Source: JAVBKB01 sp031554275 (GTDB taxonomy: Bacteria > Bacillota > Bacilli > JARBTR01). Taken from it: DNA of 18,790 nucleotides. The position numbers and the translations under genes are program-made. The stretch lies in assembly GCA_031554275.1 (NCBI GenBank), contig JAVBKB010000073.1, forward strand, positions 1 through 18,790. The letters are read 5' to 3'. Under the pieces are notes generated by a model that did no database searches, had not been told where the DNA came from, and was given only the letters and a program-made list of their open reading frames with translations. Numbering within the stretch: the first letter of the stretch is position 1; each line of letters begins with the position of its first letter. Positions 6,676 through 14,348 of this stretch are shown one piece after another.

Positions 6676-9039
6676 TTACAAATGCTTGACACGATCATCA
6701 ACTTCAGCACGCTTTGCATTATTAAAGCGATCTAGAGTACCCACAAGGTAACCTGTGATCCGGCGAATCCGTTCAAATGGGAAATCTGTTGTTTCTTTGC
6801 GTCCGCATTTCGGACATTCATCATGGATAATTCCGTTATAACCACATGCTGAATCCCTATCAATCGGATGATTGATTGAACCATAACCAATACCCATCTT
6901 ATGCATGTACCGAATGATTTTTTCAAATGCATCGACGTTTCTTGCAGGGTCACCATCAAGTTCAACATAGGTAATATGACCAGCATTTGTCATTTCATGA
7001 TAGGGTGCTTCCAATGAGATCTTCTTATATGCTGGGAGTGAGTAGTAAACAGGAACATGAAAGCTGTTCGTATAGTAATCTCTATCTGTGATCCCTGCTA
7101 TTTCTCCGTAAATCTTTTTGTCCATTTTCACAAAGCGACCAGATAGCCCCTCTGCTGGAGTTGCAATCAAAGAGAAATTTAGTTTGGTCTGTGCGCTTGC
7201 CTCATCCATTCGGTTCCGCATATATTGAACAATTCTCAGCCCTAATTCTTGTGCTTCGTCACTCTCACCATGATGCTTTCCAGTAAGTGCCTTCAATGCT
7301 TCAGCAAGTCCGATAAACCCAATTGTCAATGTCCCGTGTTTTAATACTTCTCCAACTTCGTCATCGGGCTCAAGCTTTTCCGAGCCAAGCCAAATTCCTT
7401 GCCCCATTAGAAACGGCGAGTTTCGCACCTTCCGTTTTGCTTGAATGGTGAAACGCTCCACCAACTGCTCCGTACAAAGATTTATCATATGATCAAGTTC
7501 TTTGAAGAACCCATCAACATCTCTCTTTGCATTTAGAGCAAGCCGCGGAAGATTAATTGAAGTGAAACTCAAGTTTCCTCGCCCATAAGTGATCTCATTG
7601 GACGGATCATGCACATTTCCCATTACCCGAGTTCGACAACCCATGTAAGAAACCTCGGTCTCCGGGCGACCTTCTTGGTAATATTTCTTGTTAAAAGGAG
7701 CATCTAAAAACGAGAAGTTAGGAAACAAACGTTTAGCACTAACACGGCAGGCGAGCTTAAATAGATCGTAATTACAATCCTCTGGTTCGAAATTAATTCC
7801 TTCTTTTACACGGAATATTTGAATCGGGAAAATTGGTGTTTCACCATCTCCCAATCCAGCCTCTAATGCAAGTAGAATATTCTTGATCACTAATCTACCT
7901 TCGCTAGAAGTATCGGTTCCGTAGTTGATCGAGGAAAATGGTGTCTGAGCACCGGCGCGTGAATGCATTGTATTCAAATTATGGATAAAGGCTTCCATTG
8001 CTTGATAAGTCGCGCGATCTGTTTCACTTTCAGCTTGCTTAACAGCGAATTGTTGACATTTATCGATCATCACTTTGGAGAAACCTTTATTCATCCAGTG
8101 CCCAGCTTCTTGAAGACAATATTCAGCAGTCATTCCGAGACGTAGCTCTCCTCCATCATTCAAAATGGCCAATTGGATTCGCTTCACTTCGTCAATAGAA
8201 ACTACTTCATCATTCATCATCTCAAGCGCTTTCGAATAGTTCTCACGGTATTTACGAATGAATGTTTTTCGGACACCTAGCGCCAGTGCGTAATCAAAGT
8301 TTGGAATACTCTGGCCGCCGTGCTGATCATTTTGGTTGGATTGAATAGCGATACAAGCCAATGATGCGTAGCTAGAAATATCGTTAGGCTCTCTTAGCGT
8401 CCCGTGACCTGTTGAAAACCCGTTGTTAAATAGTTTCACCAAGTCAATCTGACAACAGGTAGTTGTTAGTGTTAAGAAATCAAGATCATGAATGTGAATG
8501 TCCCCATTTTGATGTGCCTTCGCATGTTCGGGCTTCAATACATAAAGATTATTGAAATGCTTAGCGCCCTCAGAGCCATATTTCAACATTGTCCCCATTG
8601 CTGTGTCCCCGTCAACATTCGCATTCTCACGCTTCACATCGCTTTCCTTCGCATCTGAGAAAGTGATATCCTCATAGGTTTTCATTAACCGATTATTCAT
8701 CTCACGAACACGAGATCTTTCTTCACGGTAAAGAATGAAAGCCTTCGCTGTTACTGAGTGATTTGAGTTCATCAAAACTTGTTCAATTGTATCCTGCACC
8801 TGCTCAACTGTCGGGATAATGACATTTTCTTGCAGCAACTTCTCTTCTACCCTTTTGGTCAAAGTCAGTGCATACTGGATCGAAAAATTCTCATTCGTTG
8901 CCCGGAACGCTTTAAGAATTGCCCCAGCAATCTTATTTTGATCAAATGATAGGCATCTGCCATCTCTTTTTACAATTTGCGTTATCTGCGAAACTTGCAA
9001 TAACACTTTGCTTTCTTTCTCTAGCAATTGATTGACCAC
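6676..9039 (-). CDS. nrdD: Anaerobic (class III) ribonucleoside-triphosphate reductase
   Basis: A 787-residue protein that reduces ribonucleotides to deoxyribonucleotides without oxygen, using a glycyl radical and formate chemistry. An ATP-cone allosteric domain occupies about residues 20-113. Active-site cysteines are expected at C195/C196 (TTTCCQIDL) and C468 (YMGCRTR). The glycyl-radical loop is RITGYLVGTLDRFN, with G763 the likely radical site. The C-terminal zinc region has C732 in CGYNG and C742/C745 in CPKCG. The fourth cysteine position of a CxxC pair reads Asp (HPIDRDSACGY), which I believe is common in Gram-positive NrdD. Start: GTG with AGGAG eight bases upstream. It is followed by nrdG nine bases later and lies behind a B12 riboswitch and terminator, so it should be expressed when adenosylcobalamin is scarce. 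Confidence 0.97.
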   Translation of the reverse strand: MVNQLLEKESKVLLQVSQITQIVKRDGRCLSFDQNKIAGAILKAFRATNENFSIQYALTLTKRVEEKLLQENVIIPTVEQVQDTIEQVLMNSNHSVTAKAFILYREERSRVREMNNRLMKTYEDITFSDAKESDVKRENANVDGDTAMGTMLKYGSEGAKHFNNLYVLKPEHAKAHQNGDIHIHDLDFLTLTTTCCQIDLVKLFNNGFSTGHGTLREPNDISSYASLACIAIQSNQNDQHGGQSIPNFDYALALGVRKTFIRKYRENYSKALEMMNDEVVSIDEVKRIQLAILNDGGELRLGMTAEYCLQEAGHWMNKGFSKVMIDKCQQFAVKQAESETDRATYQAMEAFIHNLNTMHSRAGAQTPFSSINYGTDTSSEGRLVIKNILLALEAGLGDGETPIFPIQIFRVKEGINFEPEDCNYDLFKLACRVSAKRLFPNFSFLDAPFNKKYYQEGRPETEVSYMGCRTRVMGNVHDPSNEITYGRGNLSFTSINLPRLALNAKRDVDGFFKELDHMINLCTEQLVERFTIQAKRKVRNSPFLMGQGIWLGSEKLEPDDEVGEVLKHGTLTIGFIGLAEALKALTGKHHGESDEAQELGLRIVQYMRNRMDEASAQTKLNFSLIATPAEGLSGRFVKMDKKIYGEIAGITDRDYYTNSFHVPVYYSLPAYKKISLEAPYHEMTNAGHITYVELDGDPARNVDAFEKIIRYMHKMGIGYGSINHPIDRDSACGYNGIIHDECPKCGRKETTDFPFERIRRITGYLVGTLDRFNNAKRAEVDDRVKHL

Positions 9040-9076
9040 TCTGTTCGCTCCTATTCTTTTTCATTAAAATTATTAG

Positions 9077-9105
9077 CAAAAAGAAAAACCGCCTAACCAG
9101 CGGTT
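9077..9105 (-). terminator. Riboswitch-controlled terminator before nrdD
   Basis: Minus strand: AACCGC (9105-9100), a seven-base loop and GCGGTT (9092-9087), followed by TTTCTTTTTG. It lies between the cobalamin aptamer and the nrdD start, where the expression platform of a transcription-terminating riboswitch is expected. Confidence 0.85.
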
Positions 9106-9178
9106 CAAATTATGTATAAATGAGTGCACAAGCATCCACAATACAGACTTTCTCCCACCGAGAAGTGCATTTCCCATC

Positions 9179-9320
9179 AAAAAGGCAGGTTTCCTGACTT
9201 GAAATCAACCTCATCTCTACCTTCCCAATTGCTCAGTGGTTTCTAGAGACTCGTCCTTCTTACAGTAGCGGGGGCTGTTGTGGATTCACACCACATTCCC
9301 TAAAATTTCTTGACCTTTTT
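9179..9320 (-). promoter_or_regulatory. Adenosylcobalamin (B12) riboswitch aptamer
   Basis: Minus-strand landmarks in order: AAAAAGG (P1 5' side, 9320-9314), GGGAATGTGGTGTGAATCC, GCCCCCGCTACTGTAAG (the conserved CCGC-ACTGTAA core), CCACTGAGCAATTGGGAAGG, the B12 box AAGTCAGGAAACCTGCC, and CCTTTTT closing P1 (9185-9179). The P1 arms pair perfectly. This is the cobalamin riboswitch family; adenosylcobalamin binding normally represses the downstream gene. Here it precedes a terminator and nrdD-nrdG. Confidence 0.95.
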
Positions 9321-9339
9321 GAGCTTATCTACGCATCAA

Positions 9340-9368
9340 AGTATACGGTTACCCAAACTTAAAGTCAA
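9340..9368 (-). promoter_or_regulatory. Promoter of the riboswitch-nrdDG transcript
   Basis: Minus strand: TTGACT (9368-9363), a 17-base spacer and TATACT (9345-9340). It is a near-consensus sigma-A promoter, so transcription starts about 12 bases before the P1 stem of the aptamer. Confidence 0.9.
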
Positions 9369-9475
9369 TTGTTTTTTATCAAGATCACACTATATACACG
9401 AAACGCCTTGGTTTAATACGCTATATTTAGTGGTTTAGACTGATTAACGCACTTGCTTAATTGTTGAGACATTAG

Positions 9476-9631
9476 CCTAATTGTCGTTAGAAGTGCAACT
9501 TAAAACTCCCGAGAAAATTTTCGAAGATGAGGAATAATTTACGAAGGATAGCGGGACTATCCTTCGTAAATTATGACAAAGTATTTGGGAATCTTAGCGA
9601 GTTTCAAGTTGCACTTCTAACGACAATTAGG
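9476..9631. repeat. Nested perfect inverted repeat, possible MITE-like element
   Basis: The outer arms are 26-base perfect inverted copies at 9476-9501 and 9606-9631 (core CCTAATTGTCGTTAG, AAGTGCAACTT). Similarity continues inward for about ten bases with two mismatches. Within them lies an 18-base perfect stem, 9534-9551 with 9557-9574 (ATAATTTACGAAGGATAG), and a five-base loop CGGGA. The flanks read ATTAG on the left and ATTAA on the right, possibly a short target duplication. No coding capacity. It lies between the divergent nrdD and WalR-box promoters. Confidence 0.9.
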
Positions 9632-9756
9632 ATTAACTCCGATAGCTTACATATCGATTTAAATTAACCACTATTCGGAATGGTTCTAATAGTCACAAAA
9701 ACAAGAAGCAGCGATTCAAATAGGCAACATCTAGTAACTACAATTATGAAAATGGA

Positions 9757-9821
9757 ACAGCTTTTGCAAAAGCCAATTTGCACTCCAATTGTACAACTTT
9801 TGCAAAACCAGATTGCACTCC
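9757..9821. repeat. Imperfect 30-bp direct repeat pair
   Basis: Copies at 9757-9786 and 9793-9821, about 85 percent identical by eye, share CTTTTGCAAAA and TTGCACTCC. The first contains a 12-base palindrome, CTTTTGCAAAAG (9761-9772). They lie about 125-190 bases upstream of the WalR box. A 61-codon frame running through them has no binding site and is not credible. Confidence 0.7.
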
Positions 9822-9945
9822 ACAACACTAATTTTCGAGAAGAATTAACGCATTTGAATAGATAAATGCAAAAACCGATTTATCTATGCATTTTATAGTT
9901 GAAATATGCCTGAAACACTGATATTTACTTTACTTTCAATCTAAC

Positions 9946-9978
9946 TGTAATCGTACTGTAATATTCTTATTGTACAAT
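9946..9978 (+). promoter_or_regulatory. WalR (YycF) operator and promoter of the wall hydrolase gene
   Basis: TGTAAT-CGTAC-TGTAAT at 9946-9962 matches the published WalR direct-repeat consensus TGTWAH-N5-TGTWAH at every position. A -10-like TACAAT follows at 9973-9978. No good -35 is present at the right distance; the operator occupies that place, as expected for an activator-dependent promoter. The start codon lies about 30 bases past the -10. Confidence 0.8.
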
Positions 9979-10010
9979 TATAAAAAAGTTAACGAAGAAG
10001 GGAAATCTGT

Positions 10011-11312
10011 ATGTCTATACTTAAATTTATGAAATCGAAGCCCGTTATTGCTGGAATGGTTTTTGCTACGATATTATCTGCAGCGACAATCATTTATGCC
10101 ATGAAGGGCGACACCGTTCAACTCACATTAGACGGAAAGGAACAAACTGTTACTACATCAGCTGTTGATGTGAAAACAGTCCTGAGTGAAGCTGGTGTAG
10201 AACCAAGCACTCATGATTATGTCAATGTGGATCTCAATACAAAAGTTGAAGAAGAAATGGCCATTGTGTGGAAGCCAGCAAATCATATATTTTTGGACAT
10301 AGACGGACAAGCCTCTGAAAAGTGGACAACCGAGAAAACAGTTGAAGGATTCTTTGAAGAGGCAGGTGTTACGCTTGCGGAAAAAGACAAGGCTTCACAT
10401 GAACCTGATACAGCTATAGAGGATAATATGACGGTTTCCATTCAAAAAGCATTTTCTGTAAATGTAATTGATAATGGAAATACAACTCAAGTAGTAACCA
10501 CTCCAAAAACAGTAAATGATCTCTTAATAGAAAACGGCATCACTCTAGGAGCTACTGATCGAGTAGAACCAGCTACTACAGAAGCAGTTGCTGCTGATAT
10601 GACAATCAACATTTTTAGACAAGCCACAGCTGCTGTCGTAGTTGATGTGGAGATTCCTTTTGAAACAGTTGAAACACAAGATGGCACGATCAACAAAGGT
10701 GAAACCAAAGTCAGCACAGAGGGTCTACCTGGTATCAAGCAGCAAACATTTAATGTTGTCTATGAGAATGGCGTTGAAATATCAAGAATCTTAGCTACTG
10801 AGGTTGTTACAAAGGAAAAAGTAGACAAGGTTATCTTAATCGGAACGAAAGTAGCATCAGTGCCTACAGAAACATCGAAATCAAAAAAGCAAGTTGCCGA
10901 TACAACTCCGAAAACACAAGTGAAAGCACCAGTGCCGCCTACCTCTGGCGATGCAAATGCATTGATCCAGTATGGCAAGCAATTCATTGGTACACGTTAT
11001 GTGTATGGTGGTAGTACACCAAGTGGATTTGACTGCACAGGGTTTGTCACATACTGCTTTAGAAATGTGAGTGGGAAATCGCTTCCTAGATCATCATCTT
11101 CATACAAAGCAACCCTTTCATTAGCGCAAATGCAACCTGGAGATGTCATCATATTTGATAACAATAGTGATGGAGTTGCAAACCATGCAGGTATTTACAT
11201 GGGAAATGGCTACTTCATTCATTGCTCAAGCTATCATAATATTGGCGTTATTGTTACCCACATCAGTGAAGGAAATTATCAAAAACGCTTCATGGGAGGC
11301 GCCAGATACTAA
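10011..11312 (+). CDS. Secreted DUF348-G5-NlpC/P60 cell-wall hydrolase
   Basis: A 433-residue protein. One N-terminal hydrophobic segment (residues 11-30) is a signal peptide or anchor. Then come three DUF348 ubiquitin-like repeats (about 33-80, 91-138, 146-193), a G5 domain (about 203-280), a Ser/Thr/Lys/Pro linker (283-312) and a C-terminal NlpC/P60 domain (about 314-433). The catalytic Cys is C342 in GFDCTGFV, the His H392 in NHAGIYMG, and the third polar residue H404 in FIHCSS. NlpC/P60 enzymes typically cleave D-gamma-glutamyl bonds in peptidoglycan stem peptides. The N-terminal layout is that of YabE-like proteins, but YabE ends in a 3D/Rpf-type domain. The ATG has AAGAAGGG eight bases before it. 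It is single-gene, with a WalR box upstream and a terminator downstream. Confidence 0.93.
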   Translation: MSILKFMKSKPVIAGMVFATILSAATIIYAMKGDTVQLTLDGKEQTVTTSAVDVKTVLSEAGVEPSTHDYVNVDLNTKVEEEMAIVWKPANHIFLDIDGQASEKWTTEKTVEGFFEEAGVTLAEKDKASHEPDTAIEDNMTVSIQKAFSVNVIDNGNTTQVVTTPKTVNDLLIENGITLGATDRVEPATTEAVAADMTINIFRQATAAVVVDVEIPFETVETQDGTINKGETKVSTEGLPGIKQQTFNVVYENGVEISRILATEVVTKEKVDKVILIGTKVASVPTETSKSKKQVADTTPKTQVKAPVPPTSGDANALIQYGKQFIGTRYVYGGSTPSGFDCTGFVTYCFRNVSGKSLPRSSSSYKATLSLAQMQPGDVIIFDNNSDGVANHAGIYMGNGYFIHCSSYHNIGVIVTHISEGNYQKRFMGGARY

Positions 11313-11390
11313 CTAAGAATTTTGAAGCTTCACGGAATGAGTACGGAATAATTTTCCGGAAAACTCCCTCCCTCCGAAGCTTTGAAGCAT

Positions 11391-11421
11391 AAAAAGGATG
11401 AAGAAATCTTCATCCTTTTTT
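11391..11421 (+). terminator. Terminator of the wall hydrolase gene, possibly bidirectional
   Basis: AAAAAGGATGAAG, a short loop, then CTTCATCCTTTTTT. The symmetric A- and T-runs would also serve minus-strand transcription coming from the methyltransferase gene. Just upstream lies a 12-base palindrome, TTTTCCGGAAAA (11352-11363), within a looser inverted repeat (GAAGCTTC...CCGAAGCTT). Confidence 0.9.
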
Positions 11422-11581
11422 GATTGGCATTTTTCATGAATTCACGCAGAACTTGTAGAAAATAACTCATCCTGATTTGCGCCCCAATTTCAATTCGGCA
11501 AAAAAGTTAATGACCATGTTGCTGCAATTGCCAATGACCAGTTTGAGAATGTTCATGAATCGACTTTAGGATAAGCTCAAC

Positions 11582-12424
11582 TTACTTTCTTCCAAGCAAC
11601 ACAACAAATTCAAAAGTAAGCTGGTCTATTCTATCAACACTTGCGATGGTGCTTTCTCTATCGAAGCTCATTGGTGACATTTGCCAAAAATGTTGCAGCA
11701 ACTCCTGATTAACGTTCTTCTCATAAGAAATGATGGATCGCTTCTCTAATTTCATATGTTTGCAGAAATATTGTTCCACTGGTTGTGTTGAATAGTTCTC
11801 ACCACTCGATTGATTTAACAATACTCGTAATTCTTTCAGATAGTTTTCACCGGGAAGGATTTTGATTAAATAGCCATCCTTTTTTAATAGTCGCTGGAAT
11901 TCCGCATAATTAGAAGGTGCAAATATCTCAAGCAGAAAATCCATGGTTTCCTGTTGAAACGGAAGATTTGCAAGGTCACCAACAATCCAGCTAACTTCCT
12001 TGGATTTCTGAGTGCCCATTCTAATGGCTTCCTTTACGTTATCGATTGCATAGATTTGCGCTTTCGGGTGTTCTTGCTGCAAAAACCAATCATAGTACCC
12101 TTCGCCACAACCAACATCCAGCAAACTAAAGGACTCTTTTCCTGCCGAATAGGCCGCAACTAGATTGCTGATCTCCTCTGCCAATGGTTCATAGAACCCA
12201 TTTTCAAACACAATCCGTCTACTTTCAAACAATTTCTCTGTATACTTTGTTTGCTTTTGGTTTTGAAGAAAATTAATATAGCCATTTTTGGAAATATCAA
12301 AACAATGCCCATTTCTGCAAACCATACTTGCAGGCAATATTACTTCCACACAACTATGGCAAATTGGACAGCTGTACATATGTTCTGTTGCTTGAAAAGA
12401 TCTAGTTATTTTTTCAATTTTCAT
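11582..12424 (-). CDS. RlmA-family 23S rRNA (guanine-N1)-methyltransferase
   Basis: A 280-residue protein of the usual RlmA length. The N-terminal zinc finger has C19 and C22 in CPIC and C36/H40 in CRNGHCFDISKNGYINFL, which is the RlmA signature. The SAM-binding motif I is LLDVGCGEGYY (101-111), followed by IYAIDNVKEAI and IVGDLANLPF. The segment IFAPSNYAEFQRLLKKDG is also typical. Family members methylate N1 of G745 (RlmA-I) or G748 (RlmA-II, linked to tylosin resistance) in 23S rRNA; a Gram-positive host suggests the second, but that is inference. The start ATG has only a weak upstream GAGAT. It faces the wall-hydrolase gene tail to tail. Confidence 0.88.
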   Translation of the reverse strand: MKIEKITRSFQATEHMYSCPICHSCVEVILPASMVCRNGHCFDISKNGYINFLQNQKQTKYTEKLFESRRIVFENGFYEPLAEEISNLVAAYSAGKESFSLLDVGCGEGYYDWFLQQEHPKAQIYAIDNVKEAIRMGTQKSKEVSWIVGDLANLPFQQETMDFLLEIFAPSNYAEFQRLLKKDGYLIKILPGENYLKELRVLLNQSSGENYSTQPVEQYFCKHMKLEKRSIISYEKNVNQELLQHFWQMSPMSFDRESTIASVDRIDQLTFEFVVLLGRK

Positions 12425-12545
12425 CTCGAAATCTCATTTCAATTATTAAATACTCGTTCACATTAAACAATCGCTTTCCTTTTGGAAACAGCTGTGCTGA
12501 TTCTGCACAATGTTTCTAAATTGAATCCTATTCTGATTGTCAGCA

Positions 12546-12740
12546 CTAATTTTTATGTTTATTTTTAAAGAAAGCCCATGTCATTAGCAATGCAAAACCA
12601 ATAAGTAGCACAACTGCATAAGTTGCCAAGGCATAAGGTCGATGTGTTGGTGTAATGATAAAATGCACTGTGATAATGATGACTGTTAGCACTTCTGTTA
12701 TGAGGCATCCTAAAAAAATTCGCTTTGCTTTTCTCGACAT
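12546..12740 (-). CDS. Small two-helix membrane protein, function unknown
   Basis: A 64-residue protein with a basic N-terminus (MSRKAKR), two hydrophobic helices (about 9-28 and 36-57) and a Lys-rich tail (FFKNKHKN), so both ends are probably cytoplasmic. The ATG has GGAGAGAG four to five bases upstream; a longer in-frame start six residues earlier would place the binding site inside the gene. I do not recognise a family. It lies upstream of the RlmA-like gene on the same strand, with a gap of about 120 bases. Confidence 0.7.
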   Translation of the reverse strand: MSRKAKRIFLGCLITEVLTVIIITVHFIITPTHRPYALATYAVVLLIGFALLMTWAFFKNKHKN

Positions 12741-12957
12741 ATGACTCTCTCCAAACATTATTAATTACAATCATTATACATCATCGCATTTGAAGAATGT
12801 GCTTGTCCTTTCCCTTGGGTGCTAACTTTTTTTGACGAATAGCAGTGAAAAAAGATGGAGGATGATCGTAACTCAAAATATTATTGACTTTATAATTGAA
12901 ACTGATATCGTTATTCATAATGAAATTATTTGTACTTTATTTATGAAAGGCAGATTT

Positions 12958-13317
12958 ATGAAGACGATATACGTTATTCTAGGATTTATCTTTTTAGGTT
13001 TGGGTGCTATTGGGGTCGTTCTACCAGTTCTACCTACAACGCCATTTTTGCTTGTTGCTGCCTTTTTCTTCGGGAAAGGCTCTGACCGTTTTAATCGTTG
13101 GTTTCTATCAACAAAACTTTACAAAAATCATCTTGAAAGCTTTGTAACTAATCGATCCATGCCATTGAAAACAAAAATATCTATCCTTGCGTTTTCATCA
13201 TCAATGCTGCTAATAGCCTTTTATATGGCTAACAACATTTATCTGCGAATAACCATTGGAATTGTTATTCTTTATAAGTATTATTACTTCTTCTTTCGTA
13301 TTAAAACAGTTGGATGA
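12958..13317 (+). CDS. YbaN/DUF454-family membrane protein
   Basis: A 119-residue inner-membrane protein. It starts MKTIYVILGFIFLGLGAIGVVLPVLPTTPF in family style (G-x-G-x-G-x-LP-LPTTPF), then AAFFFGKGSDRFNRWFL, and ends with two hydrophobic segments. The DUF454 family has no settled function. The chosen ATG has GAAAGG seven bases upstream; the frame is open back to about 12832, but that part lacks a binding site and family similarity. It is a single gene; the nearest downstream terminator is at 13467-13510. Confidence 0.88.
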   Translation: MKTIYVILGFIFLGLGAIGVVLPVLPTTPFLLVAAFFFGKGSDRFNRWFLSTKLYKNHLESFVTNRSMPLKTKISILAFSSSMLLIAFYMANNIYLRITIGIVILYKYYYFFFRIKTVG

Positions 13318-13466
13318 CGCTATTAATGGTTGGCATTCGCATTGTGTTGACTGAATATCGAGGCAAGAAGATAGGGCTTCATAATGGCTTAAGTGCACTT
13401 TCAACATTCAGTTTGAAATTTATTTAGCTTTAAGCATGTATGTTTTACTTTTATGGAATAGCTAAA

Positions 13467-13510
13467 AAACTAGAATGGGTCGGCGATCATCTGCCAACTC
13501 ATTCTAGTTT
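13467..13510. terminator. Long hairpin terminator, probably bidirectional
   Basis: An 18-position stem (13467-13484 with 13493-13510, AAACTAGAATG at the base) has one G-T pair and one mismatch and an eight-base loop. There are A-runs on the left and TTTCTTCT on the right. It is placed to stop plus-strand transcription from the DUF454 gene and minus-strand transcription from the small ORFs to its right. Confidence 0.75.
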
Positions 13511-13520
13511 CTTCTAAATT

Positions 13521-13622
13521 CTAACGATAATATTTTGGTTGTTTATCACGTCTTGATTGCAGAAACATCACCAAGCCGCCTAATCCCATCAAAATATAGG
13601 AAATAACCTCGCGATCAGGCAA
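13521..13622 (-). CDS. Candidate 33-residue single-span membrane peptide
   Basis: Nine bases after the stop of the 137-residue gene, and in the same frame, a TTG opens a 33-codon ORF. It encodes a short polar start (LPDREVIS), one hydrophobic helix (YILMGLGGLVMFL) and a positively charged tail (RRDKQPKYYR). That topology is typical of genuine small membrane proteins. The weak point is the start: there is no clear binding site, so it would depend on reinitiation or coupling. It might also be a C-terminal extension cut off by an amber (TAG) mutation in the upstream gene. Confidence 0.45.
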   Translation of the reverse strand: MPDREVISYILMGLGGLVMFLQSRRDKQPKYYR

Positions 13623-13631
13623 GAATATTCT

Positions 13632-14045
13632 CTACTCTTGATACCAATCTGGTAATTCGATATCCTTTATTGCTTCTGAAAGTAGCTCATACTCATCTTC
13701 AAACGTAAAGGCATACCAATTATTTTCAATATACAGATAAGCATTTTCGATCATTACATCCTCTTTATATAGCAGGTTGAAAAATTCTAGAACCTCATCC
13801 TTGCTTCCTTGACATAAGTGTTCGACAATCCCCAGTTCATCTTCCTCATAGTAATCAGAATCACCTGGTGCATCTAGACAAGACATTTCGCCGCCTGCAA
13901 CCAGTTCTTCCACCGTGTCGAGATCACAATAGTATTTATGCAATATCAAACCATTGGCATTCAGCGCTCCCCCATCATGACAATATGTTTCAACAATCTT
14001 GCCGGTTTCCTGATCGTAATATCCAATTCGACTTCTTGATGACAT
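13632..14045 (-). CDS. Acidic protein resembling a phage/bacterial hypothetical family
   Basis: A 137-residue, strongly acidic cytoplasmic protein. The N-terminus (SRSRIGYYDQETGKI, then VETYCHDGGAL, ILHKYYCDLDTVEELVAGGEMSCL) follows the pattern of a phage-associated hypothetical family that begins SRSRI-G and has YCHWDG, a LL-HY segment, V-ELI-LGD and SSL. In that family the Trp of YCHWDG is usual; here it is YCHDGG. I know of no function. The ATG has GGAG ten bases upstream. The C-terminus ends DWYQE at an amber stop followed in frame by a possible small membrane peptide. No other phage genes are nearby. Confidence 0.75.
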   Translation of the reverse strand: MSSRSRIGYYDQETGKIVETYCHDGGALNANGLILHKYYCDLDTVEELVAGGEMSCLDAPGDSDYYEEDELGIVEHLCQGSKDEVLEFFNLLYKEDVMIENAYLYIENNWYAFTFEDEYELLSEAIKDIELPDWYQE

Positions 14046-14217
14046 AATTTGTTTTCTCCATTCCTACTGTTCAAGTATTCCCTCTTAATCATAGCTTTCG
14101 ACAAAAAAGGACCTCACAAGAAAATATAACTATACTATATAACGGCTTGTCAATGGTAGTTTGCTAGAAACATCCAACTTGTTGTTTTCATCAGTAACCT
14201 AGGGGGAATTTCTCATA

Positions 14218-14325
14218 ATTACTGCCATCCTGCGGGATGATGTAATCAATGATAATCAGTTGCCATCTGTATTGAGTCGAGCACATCCTGACATTCGAAA
14301 TGTACTTGATATCTCTTTATACTGA
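14218..14325 (+). other. Gene-like 35-codon frame without a standard start, followed by a terminator
   Basis: The frame reads ITAILRDDVIND, NQLPSVLSRAHPD, IRNVLDISLY, then stop. It looks protein-like and follows AGGGGG (14201-14206), but its first usable codon is ATT; no ATG/GTG/TTG sits at the right distance. A strong terminator begins 24 bases after the stop. It may be a truncated gene remnant, a small ORF with a rare start, or chance. Confidence 0.3.
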
Positions 14326-14348
14326 GCGTTGTATTCTGTTCCTCTTAT

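Noticed and set aside
9680..9865. 61-codon plus-strand frame upstream of the wall hydrolase
   Set aside because: It has no binding site, runs across a DNA direct repeat, and looks non-genic.
11476..11574. 32-codon plus-strand stretch (ends DQFENVHESTLG) after the wall hydrolase terminator
   Set aside because: It looks mildly protein-like but has no start codon or binding site and is too short to separate from chance.
12890..12925. Possible Fur-like box before the DUF454 gene (TGATATCGTTATTCA), and another ATGATAATCA at about 14249
   Set aside because: Both match the inverted-repeat consensus poorly and only one half-site is convincing.
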